A stretch of DNA of 64,000 nt. Origin: Geosiphon pyriformis (lineage: Eukaryota; Glomeromycota; Glomeromycetes; Archaeosporales; Geosiphonaceae). Under the pieces are notes generated by a model. The model saw only the letters and a program-made list of their open reading frames with translations, searched no databases and was not told the origin of the DNA. Every line of letters begins with the position of its first letter. Within the stretch, counting starts at the first letter, position 1. The stretch spans positions 355,249 through 419,248 of the forward strand of contig JAAOMT010000515.1 in the NCBI GenBank assembly GCA_016748015.1, read 5' to 3'. Shown here piece by piece: positions 47,666-58,960 of this stretch. Both the position numbers and the translations under genes were made by a program.

Positions 47666-48271
47666 TTACCACCAACCATTAAAGTTTCCGTTATTGTTGC
47701 CATTTAGATTACCAATATTTCCATTACCATTACCATTGCCGTTGCCACCATAACCATAATAAATTGGGTTATAAGCTGTAACTGTAGCGACGGTGGTAGG
47801 CCCAGCGACAGTTGAAGTTACGGTGGTGGTGACACCAGGTATGTAAACTGTTGAGGTTGAGACAACAGTTGGTCCTGGAACGGTGACAGTGCTAGTTACT
47901 AGAGTAACTGGAAGAGTGGTGTAGACAGTGGAAGTGACAGGAGCTGGAGTAACAACGGAGGTTACAGTTATAGTTGGTTTTGGGGCAACTACTGTGACTG
48001 TGGTTGTAGTGTCAGCACCTTGTTGAGTAACGGTAACTGTTTTGACCGGAGTTGGGGCAACGACAGTCACATATGATGTGACCGGAGGTGGATAAACAGT
48101 TACAACCGAGTAGTATGGGTAACCACCATTATTGTTTCCGTTATTATTGCCATTTCCATTACCAATATTTCCATTTCCGTTACCATTTCCATTATTACTT
48201 GCACCAATCCACTGTGGGTTTGAAGCGACAAGAAGGGCATTAAGAAGAAAAACAAGAATAGAAGAGCGCAT
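47666..48271 (-). CDS. Secreted low-complexity protein with Asn-Gly blocks and Thr/Val core
   Basis: An intronless gene of 201 residues from the Met at 48271, chosen because a signal peptide (MRSSILVFLLNALLVAS) starts there; an in-frame Met 20 codons upstream would place hydrophilic residues before it. After the signal come alternating Asn/Gly repeats (NGNGNGNGNIGNGNG), a Tyr-rich join, then about 120 residues of Thr/Val/Pro repeats with many T-V-T and V-x-x-P steps. A second Asn/Gly block, nearly the same as the first, ends in Trp-Trp. There are no Cys residues in the mature part. Composition suggests an O-glycosylated wall or extracellular matrix protein. No catalytic domain or GPI signal is visible, and the family is not recognised. 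Confidence 0.8.
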   Translation of the reverse strand: MRSSILVFLLNALLVASNPQWIGASNNGNGNGNGNIGNGNGNNNGNNNGGYPYYSVVTVYPPPVTSYVTVVAPTPVKTVTVTQQGADTTTTVTVVAPKPTITVTSVVTPAPVTSTVYTTLPVTLVTSTVTVPGPTVVSTSTVYIPGVTTTVTSTVAGPTTVATVTAYNPIYYGYGGNGNGNGNGNIGNLNGNNNGNFNGWW

Positions 48272-48445
48272 GATTATAAATTTCTCGTAAGAGTTTTCAA
48301 AAGAAAAAAATGGTTTTTTCTTGGATTCCAAATGAAAAATAAAACAAAAGGTGTCTTTTGTTGTTGTTGTTGTTGTTGTTAATGAGACGTCTTGAGTGAT
48401 TCAGAACAAATTGGAATGGGGAAAAAAGCAAGTTCATTATTGTCT

Positions 48446-48454
48446 CTTTTTATA
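48446..48454 (-). promoter_or_regulatory. TATA-box candidate for the Asn/Gly-block gene
   Basis: TATAAAAAG on the minus strand, about 175 bp upstream of the chosen ATG. A (TTG)n run at 48357-48380 lies between. Good consensus and distance, modest weight in AT-rich DNA. Confidence 0.4.
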
Positions 48455-48658
48455 CTTCTTTTGGTTGTTCAAAAAAACTTTGTTCAAAAAACCTAATATT
48501 CTTACTTAGCCATTCACCAAAAAACATTTATACCGTGGGCTTTGCTATGATTTCTTTCCAAATCAATCTTCTGACTCCGAAAATAGATTTTTTTTTTAAT
48601 TTTTCCACTAGAATTTTACACTTGGAAACTTGATTATTTCACAAATTTGAAAAATTTT

Positions 48659-48688
48659 ACCACACATCCTAACTATAAAATGTGTGGT
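48659..48688. repeat. Inverted repeat, 9-bp arms
   Basis: ACCACACAT and ATGTGTGGT separated by 12 bases. It lies just 3' of the tiny candidate gene on the minus strand and could be a 3' UTR hairpin. Confidence 0.85.
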
Positions 48689-48705
48689 GTTAGTATTTCT
48701 GATCG

Positions 48706-48847
48706 TTAAACCGAAACATCAGCAGGAGGAACAACAGATCTGTGCATAGGATCAACACGTCTTTGGCAGTAATACGTTGGCTTTGAAATTTTTTCTACCA
48801 TTTTGAGAATGATTCTCAAAATGGTAGAACTTACCTGTTTCGCTCAT
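48706..48847 (-). CDS. Candidate tiny gene with a 40-nt hairpin intron
   Basis: Exon 48847-48835 (ATG AGC GAA ACA G) and exon 48794-48706 would encode 33 residues: MSETEKISKP, then TYYCQRRVDPMHRSVVPPAD and VSV. The intron between them is 40 nt with a strong GTAAG donor and a TAG acceptor. Apart from the first five bases it is one perfect 18-bp-arm inverted repeat with a 1-nt loop. A second hairpin lies 18-47 bp after the stop. The codons look non-random for this AT-rich DNA, but a frame this short could be chance. I do not recognise the protein. It may be the visible end of a larger gene, or the region may encode a structured RNA instead. Confidence 0.35.
48793..48829. repeat. Perfect 37-bp palindrome (18-bp arms, 1-nt centre)
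   Basis: TTCTACCATTTTGAGAAT is followed by one base and its exact reverse complement. No mismatch in either arm. It coincides with the candidate intron above. Confidence 0.97.
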
Positions 48848-50086
48848 TCCGCAAAAAATAAATTCAATTTTTCTCTAAAAAGATCTCATAAAGTGAAATA
48901 ATGACGAGCTTGTAGATCATTATTCTCGCTTAATTCCCGTTTGATCTGTTCGCATTTCCCCGTTAAGCCTATTTTTTGAAATGAAGCCTTTAGGTTTGGT
49001 ATTTTTCTAGAATGAAATAATTTCAATTAAAACACAGCCCAACTCCTAAACAATCAAAGATGATTAGCATAAGTGATCATTGATTGATCAGGAGTTACAA
49101 AAATATTTAAGCGGTATTTTTGAATTGGGTAATTACCACTTTCTTTTTTTGAATACGCCAAACTGAAAATGGTTTCGAATTCTAAAAACAAATTAATGCA
49201 AGGGAAGGTGTCCCCGGAAATTTCGTGTCTAATAAAACTCTACTAACTATTTGAGTATATAGATTGTTTGATATGCTCACTTCAACAATTTAAGAAATTC
49301 AATATATTATGGCTTAAAATTCCTTACACATCGCATTACATGAATGGTCTTTACCTTAAAAAGCTATATAGGATTAACGATCCAAATTCAAAACTGCAAA
49401 AATTTAGATTGCATATATAACTAGTCATAAAAGTGATTAGAGAGGGGTGTTGTATGTGTTTATTTTTACATGTGAACGCATTAAAAGGTCTGCACTACTG
49501 TAAATTATCCAAGCCGCAAGAACTTTATTCTTTCTGTCAAACGTTTCAAAATGGCTGAATTGTCTTTTTGCCTGATTTCGATGATACGAAATTTTTTTTT
49601 CTTGACTTGATCGAGTTTTGGTTATGTGGTTAAAATTAAAGTGTACATTTATTTAGTGATGGGTTCACACATTGAGCCCAAATTATTTTTATTACGATTC
49701 CGTTGAGCCGAATTTGAAAACGAGCAATTTGTCCATATTTTCTTGTAGCAATCTTTTTTTAGCAATATCAGGTGATTTATTATTAAAAAAATTCTTTGAA
49801 AGTAAAAATTTTCCTTAAACTCGACAAAATTTTGATATCAAATTCTCTCATGGCTGAAAACCTAAAAGAAACCTTTGAACAAATTTGAAAAAGTTTAAAT
49901 AAAAATAGCGATTGTCAAAATATGATTAATGAATAAATATGTAGTCAACGTTATGTACAATGATGAACAATGTTTTTGCACAACCCACGTTGAAAAAAAT
50001 GATTTTTCATTAAGGAAAGCTTAATATATGGAAGTTGGATTCATGATTATTGCTTAAATGAAAATCAGACGCAGTAAATTGGAGCA
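48848..50086. other. Intergenic
   Basis: About 1.2 kb of AT-rich DNA. A short ATG-started frame near 49551 (19 codons) is not supported as a gene. Nothing else recognised. Confidence 0.45.
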
Positions 50087-50707
50087 TCATTCGATCCTCC
50101 TCTTGAATGACGTGTAATCATCCATCCGATCTTGATCGTGTGATAGTCGTTTTCTCTTTGTTCCAAAAATTTTATCATTGGGTATGATTGCTGATGAATT
50201 ACGGCATATATTTAAAGTCATTTGGCATCCCATTTCGTCAGAAAGAATACTCCAAAGTGATGGAAGCTGTGGCCAAGAATCATTTTTATTCCTTCGCTGA
50301 CTATCAATTGGAGCTAAGGTGTTAGGATTGGCGTATTCGTATGTTGAAAATTGCGGGACATATTTGGCTTGAAATAATGTCTTTGTATCGGTTTGTGACT
50401 TTATAAACCATTCTTGTGGCCGGTAAACCTTTATTGGTGTTCTGAAAATGAATCTATTATCAAATTTTAGCGCCTCTGGATATTCTTCAGGAGAATTTAA
50501 TACCGAACTTCCATCATAAGACTCCAGGAATGAAGGTTCATGAAAATCAGTGATCATGCTTTTGGATCGTTGCACATCTGAAAGGTTTTCTACGGCATCA
50601 TAGAATATATCCTCTGATGAATGGTTAGAATTTGGGGAATTATCATTTGATCGCGTGAATTGAATAGAATGTGACATTTCAATAGAAAATTTTCGATTTG
50701 ATTGCAA
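50087..50707 (-). CDS. Unrecognised basic/Ser-rich protein, probably nuclear
   Basis: An uninterrupted 206-residue frame, far longer than expected by chance in this AT-rich DNA. The first 80 residues are Ser/Asn/Asp/Glu-rich and likely disordered. The middle holds FDNRFIFRTPIKVYRPQEWF, and then PQLPSLWSILSDEMGCQM, which looks like an ordered, partly amphipathic stretch. The end, FGTKRKRLSHDQDRMDDYTS followed by FKRRIE, resembles a nuclear localisation signal. No signal peptide or membrane segment. A second Met (residue 11, MSHSIQF) is an equally good start. I do not recognise a family. Confidence 0.65.
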   Translation of the reverse strand: MQSNRKFSIEMSHSIQFTRSNDNSPNSNHSSEDIFYDAVENLSDVQRSKSMITDFHEPSFLESYDGSSVLNSPEEYPEALKFDNRFIFRTPIKVYRPQEWFIKSQTDTKTLFQAKYVPQFSTYEYANPNTLAPIDSQRRNKNDSWPQLPSLWSILSDEMGCQMTLNICRNSSAIIPNDKIFGTKRKRLSHDQDRMDDYTSFKRRIE

Positions 50708-52272
50708 AAGAAATTCCTTTGAATCAATTATCTTTTTTGAAATCTTGAAAGAGGAAAAGCAGTCTTGAATTTATAATTTTTTCAAGAATATAATTTTTTT
50801 ACACAAACAAACGAATAGTAGGAGCAAGTGTTTTCTTGTAAGAAATTTGGCTACAATAGTATCACATTGATGAAAATAATGAATTTAAATACCTATTACA
50901 TAAATTATTTTGATTTTAACAGGGGAATTCCTTCTTTTCTTTTCTTTTTTATTGTTTCAACAATTAACAATGAGGACAAAAGGAAATTACTTTTTTAAGT
51001 CCCAAGAATAAGATTTCCAAATAAATTATTATTTAAAGTTTCTTTGATATGCAGATAAACTTGTTCAAATTCCTACCGTATAAGGCATCATAAAATATTT
51101 AGCTATCTAAACGAAAAGATTGATTAAAATTAAATTGTCTCAATGAAATTTATTTCGATTCGTAAACTACTATAAAGGTTGTCTCTCGAGTATTGTTTAA
51201 TTTTTTTTCGCAATAAAAAAACCCTTATTCTACAAGAATAAAACTTTGTGTGGAGACAATTAAGCCATTTGAAATCAGAGTTTTATCTGAAAATATTTTA
51301 TTTAATAGATTAGAAGCATACAAAAAAATTTTCAAAGATTCTAATTTTTATTCATTATTCAGTGTCTCCCACTTTAAATTATCTCGATTTTATCGGAATC
51401 ATATTTAATGATTAAATTTTTTAAAACTTGAATAATTCTTCTAATCACTGCATTTTCTAGAAAATTTCTTGTTCTTAATTATGTTAAAGATTCTTGGACT
51501 TGATAAAGTTCTCAAAAAAAAATAAAGGAGAACAGACATTTTACAATATACTACTTTGATACTAATGATTCGAATTTATTTTGCGGGGATTCATAAATTG
51601 ATCAATCAATCAATTAATCATCCTCCATTTTCAAATTTTTTTTTCTAATATGCCTACTTTATATCACCGAAAATGAATAAATAAAAAATCGAAATCTTTT
51701 TAAAAGGATAATATTTGCAACTTTAGAGGCGGCTTAAAGAAAGTTATAAGTGAAGTTTGTTTGTTTTTTAAGAAAATTTACCGTTTTGGGAGGACATATT
51801 TTTAAGGTAGGTATTTTAGATAAATCATTTAGTTTTGATGATTGTAGTTCATCCACTATTTACATACATGTAAATGTATAAGACTTTAAGTAAGTGCGGG
51901 TCATGCGATCGATCAACAATGGAGCATTTCTTGTATATATATATATATACATATATATATAATTTAAAAGGTAAAGATATACCTGATAAAAACAAAAGTT
52001 CAAAATACGATAAACTGAATCATATATATTACAATTTACGATTTTAATTTTTTTATAGTTAGAAGAACCCAACTCAGAAGCTCAAGTCAATATGATAGCA
52101 TGAATATTTATGCCATGGTTGAAAAGCAATATAATTGTGAGAGCTTGAGAGCAGATTGATCATGAAGTTGAATTATGCAAAAAATATGCTGGAAAAAATA
52201 AGGTTATTTAAATGAAAGCTATCTATCTTGATTAAACTTTCAAACTGTTTATTTCATTTCAATAACCCAAGA
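50708..52272. other. Divergent intergenic region
   Basis: About 1.6 kb holding the promoters of two divergent genes. It has a (TA)n run at about 51934-51961 and no coding exon that I can support. A reverse-strand frame over the (TA)n run is an artefact. Confidence 0.45.
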
Positions 52273-52638
52273 ATGTCTCTTCTAAACATAAAAAATCAAA
52301 TCAAGGGGATTATTTTTGTTGTCTCTTTTTTCATCAGTATCCTGCTGCAAATCTCTGCCTTTCCAATTACTGAACAATTTCGGTCAAGGGGTCATCATCA
52401 CCTTTTTCGTCGCTTATTACAGAATCGACAGGCCATCATCGATGGTACTCTTGTAATCATAGGAGTCCCACCAAACCCATTTCCATATTTTGCTGAAGAA
52501 GAACTTAACTCACAAGTTCTTGCAGCCGAATCTCATAAATTGCAAGCAGTTCTATTGGATGAAGAGGAAGTAGCTCAAGCTAATACTGATGAAAGTCAAA
52601 ATATTTTTGCCTTAAATAAGAAAATAAAGAATGGCTGA
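52273..52638 (+). CDS. Small secreted protein, unrecognised
   Basis: 121 residues from the Met at 52273; the frame extends 15 codons upstream only without an ATG. A signal peptide (IIFVVSFFISILLQISAF) is followed by a basic stretch with His run and Arg pairs (RSRGHHHLFRRLLQNR) containing possible Kex2-type processing sites. Then comes GTLVIIGVPPNPFPYFAEEE and an acidic, Ala/Glu-rich helix-like C-terminus. There are no Cys residues. It is probably exported, perhaps cleaved to a mature C-terminal part. Size and export fit the small-secreted-protein class from which effectors come, but there is no direct evidence of such a role. Confidence 0.7.
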   Translation: MSLLNIKNQIKGIIFVVSFFISILLQISAFPITEQFRSRGHHHLFRRLLQNRQAIIDGTLVIIGVPPNPFPYFAEEELNSQVLAAESHKLQAVLLDEEEVAQANTDESQNIFALNKKIKNG

Positions 52639-55600
52639 AATCAAACAAGTTAGTCCCAATTGATAACGCTTATTTTATTCAAAAATTAGCTCAATTTTAA
52701 AAGATTTTTTTAAAGGAGTCTTTCAACATGGAAATTTCTATGAAAGTTAATCACAAATTGTGAAATGTTAAATTGAGGTTTGCCTAAGAGTTGTTATCGC
52801 ATTATGAAATTAATTTTTTAAATGAAACTTTTATTATCTCATATGACAAAAAAGTTCTCATGATATAACATATTGAATTAAATTGAAAATAACCTATAAA
52901 ATCATAAAGGGCAACTTGATCTGAATGCTTTATCCCTACCTTAGAAAGGAATGATTTTAGATTCAATTATTTATCCAGAAATAAATATTTTGGAAGTTCA
53001 ATACGAATCATAAGACTTGCGTTTGGACCTTGGTAATAAAATCCAGGTCCGAAATTTCGATTTTTTTAATAAATGAAATCTCAAGCATTGGATGCTAGTC
53101 AAGGGTGAGAACTTAAAGCAATCCATTTTACGTATATTTTACAGTATATATATTATTGTGAGATCGTAAACTTTTATGAGGAAATAATAAGGGTAACCTT
53201 GCATGAGTTTATAATTATGGGTGTCCTCGGTTTTATTTGTTAAGTCTTATATTCTTTTCAAGAAACCAATATTATTTGCTATATCCTCTTTTTCGTTGAT
53301 CTTTCTTAAGTGGATAAATCGCTTTTAATCAATATTTTTTTTTCACGATCGGTAAAAACAATTAGTATCAAATGGCAAAGTATCTGCTTTCTATGAAACT
53401 GAGTTTAGTCTTAAATCAAACTTCGCAAAAGGTAGGACAATATCACCAAAAATGACAAGCTTAATCCAGATTGACACAATACTCAAGATTTAATTCTTCC
53501 TGTCTTATCATTTTAAAGTTTTTGAAAGGCTAGAAATCTTTCTGAATTTGGGGTGTAATACAACCAGCACCACTGAGTTACACCAGGCAGGCATGCCGAG
53601 TAAAGCAAGATATACACAATGACCAATTTTAAATTACTGCGGCAGTCACTAAAGTCCAGTTATTCCCATCAAGCTGTACTGCTACAAGATTTGCAAAAGA
53701 AAAAGTTTCGTCAGTGAGGTACCCACTATTTTGGGAGACCTGTCCATAAACTGGTACTTCTGATTGATATCAAAGAGGAAATGCAAAATGCTCTACTCAG
53801 AAAGGTTTCTGGATGTCAATCTATGCAATCTAATGCTTTTGTCTATGAAATTCGTTGGTAAAACCTGAGGCACAGCCTTAATATTGTCTCAATCCAGTTT
53901 TTTATGTTCGCTATTTATCACACAGCACCTTTTCTTATATATATTATATCAACAAAATGATCTGTAAACTTGTTGTAAATCTTGTTTTTTTTATTTCTGA
54001 CCCAATTATATTAGCCAGCTCAATTTGTAAAAATACAAGGAACTAAATTTATTAAAATTAATAATATAATATATAAATGCATACTAAATTTAAATATTAT
54101 CAATAATTAATTTTCCTTATATTATTATTATTATTGAGACACATTATTTATTACCTTTCGATTATACTAATTTTATTTTTTAGAATTGAAATCATTATTG
54201 TATCATGTTTAAAATTGTAATTATAAAATAAATAAGTATTATATTGATGGCAATTTTATTAAAATATTATTTTTAATCTTATTTATAACCAAAATATTAT
54301 CAATTTTATTTAATAAATTTTATATTCATAAAAAATTGAATCAAGCTGATTTTTTGTCTAATTTAGTTTGTAACTTATTTCAAAAATCTTGATTTTAAAG
54401 CATTTTTGAAATTATTTTTAAAAATATTAATAAAATAGAAAAGTACTTATTTATTAAATTTTATAAGTTCAAATAATTTTTTTTAAGTCCTCTGTTATAA
54501 TAATTAATTTTAAAAAATAATTATAAAATTTTATAAAAATTTTAAAGTTTTTTCTTTTCTTTAAATAAAATCTTAGTCTTTAATTAAAATAATCGATGAA
54601 AAATATTATATTTGAAACAATAGTAATTTTTCAAGTTACTCAAAACATTAGTTTGGTATTTTTTATGAACTTTGAGTTTTTTATTACTGTTATAAAACAT
54701 GTTTTTTCTTTTTTAAAATAGGTTTTGGTTTTATTTACTTTTAATATCTTTATCAATTTTAATATGAAAACAAAACAAGTTATATTCTATCCACAAATTT
54801 TTATCTGATTAATTATAAAATTATTTGACTTAAAAAGCTAAACTAATAACATAAAAATTAAAAAAGTATTTTTGTCTTTTAGAAATGCTACTGGCTTTAT
54901 TCATATCTGAAAAAAAATTATTGATTTTTAAATAAAGAATTTTTATTTTGGTGCCTCTTCTAAAATTAAATTGGTTTATATTAAAACTGTATTTTAGCTG
55001 TTGTATAATTTTATTTTTAAACAAACAGTATTAAGTTTTTTTGTGTAAAATACTATTTTAGAAATTTTTAAGCACTGTTATCAAAATTAAAGCTCGCTAA
55101 TTTTTTCTTTCTTATATTATTTAAAATTACGAAATCCGTCATAAGGTTTAGTGTTATTCTTGTTTTTACTGCTGTTGTTTTTTACAATATTTTATAATAC
55201 ATTTTTCAAGAACATTAAAAATGGTTTTAAATTATTTTGTAAAACTATTATTGTTATTTTTAAATTTAAAAAAACTTTTAAAGCTGTTGCTGTTAAAATT
55301 GATATTTTAAAAGAAATTGTATTAAATAATCTACTTTTTTTTTGACTTAAATCAAAGTTTTATTAAGACAAAATTGTCATAAACTGTTTTGTTTTATTAT
55401 AATCAAGTTAAATAGATTTTTTTTTAAAATTTGGTGTAATAATAATTAACTTTGTTAATTATCTAAAAAAAATTTTAAATTATTAATATTTGTTAAAAAT
55501 AAGTTTTTTAGTATAAAAAATAAGATTGAAACATTAATCTTAATTAAACTAGCATAAATTTTTTTGTAACATGTTATATTAATAAAATAACTAAATTTTG

Positions 55601-58145
55601 TGCTAATAGATAAGTAATATTGATTTTAAAAAAAAATTGATTATAAATATTTTAATAATATATATAATTAAATATTAACTTTTTAAACTTCAAAAAATAA
55701 TCCAATTAAGTTTGAATAAATAAAATAATTTGAAATAAAAAAGGTGTGAATAAATATATTATTTGTAAAAAAGCAAATAAATTGTTTTTGGTGGTTTTAA
55801 TTAAAGTAGTTTAACATCAATTTAAATAACTATTTATATGTAAGAAATACATGTATAAAAACTATATATATAAATAATAAAAATTTATACTTAGTAAAGC
55901 ATTAAAAAAATAATTAATATTATTTTTTGAAATTTGCAAATTTTGTACAATATTAAATATCTCATTATTAATTAAATAAAAAATAATTTAAAAGCAACTT
56001 ACTGTTAATAAATTTTGAATATAACAAGCAACTTAATATTAATAATTTATGAAACTATTTCTTTCTGTAATTTTATGTAATGATAAAAAATCCAAAATCC
56101 AAAATAATACAATATTAATTTTTTACATTTTTTTATAAATTGTAGTAATTTTTATATTGTATGTTTTTTTTTAATTTACAATCATATAAATTATTTAAAC
56201 ATATATTTTTTTTAAATTTAAAACTCAAGCTTAATACTGCAGCAATATATATTTATTAAAATAAAGCTGCAAAAATTATTAAATTAAAGAGAAAAACTTT
56301 AAAACCTTATTAGAATCTTAAAAAATCTAAATAAATTAATATATTAAGACTATAAATCTATAAAATTGAAAATTGAACTGTTATAATATAATTTCAAGTT
56401 ACAATCATGTAAAAGTTAAGAATTAAATTGAATGTAATATTATCTTTAATTTCAATTAAGAGTGAATTAGTAAAAAATGTTATTGCTTATCAAAAGATCT
56501 TGTTACGACATTAATTAAAGTTAGAAAAGATTATATACTTGAAAAAAAAATTTATCTTATCTTTATACTGAGTTAGAAGGGGTTGAATACTTTCGTGGCT
56601 TATGTTACTTTAAAGAATAAAATTTTTTATTTACTTGTGGATTAATAGTGAGCATGCAGGTAATAGATTTTACCAGTTAAAAAAAATATTATACTAAATT
56701 CCATAATTATTTCAATGACCAAGATGTTTATAAAGATAAAATGATTTCAGATTAACAAGAGAAAAAACCCCACACAAGAATTGGAGAAGAAAGTACGAGC
56801 ATACGCTCGAAAGACAGATGTAAGGTATAAAATTTACTTTCCAAAGAAAAAGTCGATCGATGTGTTATAAATTGTTGAAGCGAAAGACTAAATGTGCTTA
56901 ATTTGTGAAATATTTAATAACAGCTGTGTATTATACTGATCAATGTAACTAATAAAGCTTTCGAGAAATTGATATATATAACTCCTCTCAAGAACAATAA
57001 ACATTGCTTTGTTTATCTTATATGAATAGACCCTCTAGAGCCTAAAGGCTACCAGTGAAAATTCTTTACATATCAAAGTTAAGGTTAGATTAACCAATTA
57101 ATGACTGCTGTTAAATTTTATTAACTCTTAATTTTTTGTATAACATTCTTAAAGCTATTGTGGGAATTTCGATGAACGGATTAACATTAATTTGCCCAAA
57201 ATTCTATCGGTTTTTCTTTTTTATCCTATTGTCTTCTATACGAAACTGTAGCCACCTTGTGATTTTAAGGGGTTGAAAGGTTGTTTCTGCTAAAACATAA
57301 CTAGAAATTTGAATTTTGTTTAATTCATCGAGAAACGTAATTTACTTAGCATGAATTAAAATTTTCTTGAATAATCATCTTTATTGAGAATCATAAGAGG
57401 TATTTTATTGTTTATTAAAACAAGTATCAAATATATCCTCAGATACATTAAGGAGGAATCGTTTGAATTTTTATATTAACTAGAAAAAATTAATTCAGTG
57501 ATAATCGCCAGCTGTAAAAGTTTGGGACCCATTAATTTCCCAAATTAAAATTTTAAAAATCAAATTTTGATTTAACACGATCAATCTTAGCTTTTCAAAT
57601 AAGTTGTCAATTTTTCTTTGGTTATTTCGGCTTGATGCTTCATGTGTTAGAGTTTTTGTGAAATTTATTTCCTAATTTAAGCTCAGAGAGGGTGTTCTTT
57701 GTTCCATTTTACGGTAAATAATTCATTCGAGTATGTAAATAACAACCCTAAAAAACTTTGAATTTCTAAATAAATCCATTCAAGGCTTTTGTGGAATCTA
57801 TTAATTTAATTTAAATGTATTCCAAATTTCTGCTTTTTCTAACAAAATTCAAATATTTTTACATAGTTGCATACTTTGTAAGGAACAATTTTGTCTTCTG
57901 CAGCAAGAATGTCAAAACTCCTAAATTTTTTTATGCGTATCAAGATCTCAAGAAAGAAAATTTGAGTTTCAACACTGGTAACTAAATTTCTGGTTTTTCT
58001 TTGAAGTTTACAAAAAATTCTGTAAAAAAAGCTAGAAGAAATTAAATTGATGAATTGAATAAAAGGATTAATCAAAAAAAGAAAGCGTAGACTTGGAAAT
58101 ATGAATTAGATTTGAATTTATAAATTGAAATAAATTTGTATGAAA

Positions 58146-58191
<46 letters not shown>

Positions 58192-58511
58192 GTTCAGTCT
58201 AATAGTTCAAACTCTTTTGAAATATATGGTTTTTATACTCCAAAAAAGCATCATGTTGGGCTTTGGTCATCAGTACATTTAAAAAACTATTTATTAATAT
58301 GATAATTAAATTTTTAATTACAAATTGAAAACTTCGGAGTTATTATCTCATCAAAGTGATATATTAAAATGAATAATATTTTTATTTATCAAAATTTAAA
58401 TTTGCAATAATTTTGAAGAAGACAATGAATTGAAGGATATAATTTTTTTAAATTTTGGTTTCTTTTAATCTTTTTGTAACTGCTAATCTTTGGCCATGCG
58501 GAATTAATAGA
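52639..58511. other. 5.9-kb gene desert, core about 85% A+T
   Basis: From about 53940 to 56560 the DNA is extremely AT-rich with only chance-like frames. Left of it lies a GC-richer relic (listed separately). Near 56751-56870 an open 39-codon frame after a TTTCAG acceptor was seen but not accepted. (TTA)n occupies about 58149-58192. A reverse frame at 57839-58075 has no recognised domain. Confidence 0.5.
53510..53931. other. GC-richer, probably decayed coding or transposon relic
   Basis: About 420 bp with clearly more G+C than either flank. Open stretches occur on both strands: plus frame FKLLRQSLKSSYSHQAVLLQ, later HKLVLLIDIKEEMQNALLRK, broken by stops; minus frame VPVYGQVSQNSGYLTDETFS, then VAVQLDGNNWTLVTAAV. 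No terminal repeats or target duplication found. The composition break suggests an old insertion; identity unknown. Confidence 0.35.
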
Positions 58512-58960
58512 TTATAATAGTTCCAAGGGAATAAGAGGAGATTTCTGTAATTTCATTTGACCTGATGCAACCCTAAATTCATCATGAATGCGGTAGAACT
58601 CCTTTTGAAGCTCTGGTTTGATTTTTACCTGTTAAAGCGTTTATTAATACTTTGTTACAACTCCTCAATTCAATTGAAACAATATTATTTTAAAAAAGCA
58701 ATTTTTAAATGATTTAAAGGTGCGAAGAAGCAAATACAAAATCATACAGGAATCAAAAACGAATCGACACATGATCCCATTTAAGAAATAAATTTATACC
58801 GAATATTAGGGTTCAAACTAAAGCAGAAATTTTGATGGCATAAGAAAAGGTAACACTGTGATCAAATTTTTATTAATAGTGATTGAAAGTAAAAAGTTCC
58901 TTGCCTATATCTTGAATAAGTTACTTTATGTAGGTAGTTAATGGGAAGGCGCGCAAACAT
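58512..58960 (-). CDS. Tentative small split gene, unrecognised
   Basis: A terminal exon 58628-58512, opened by an AACAG acceptor, reads VKIKPELQKEFYRIHDEFRV, then ASGQMKLQKSPLIPLELL and a stop, with codon use that looks coding. Upstream, MFARLPINYLHK at 58960-58925 ends at a GTAACT donor in matching phase. Joined directly they give 50 residues, but the intron would be 296 nt, long for this window, so a further small exon between them is likely and was not found. The N-terminus looks like a short mitochondrial presequence or anchor. No family recognised. The terminal exon is better supported than the first. Confidence 0.4.

Noticed and set aside
49551-49610. Short ATG-started frame (about 19 codons)
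   Set aside because: Too short, no conserved features.
56751-56870. 39-codon open frame after a TTTCAG acceptor
   Set aside because: Protein-like but with no convincing upstream exon (only ATG CAG before a GTAATA donor) and no recognised motif; such a length can arise by chance.
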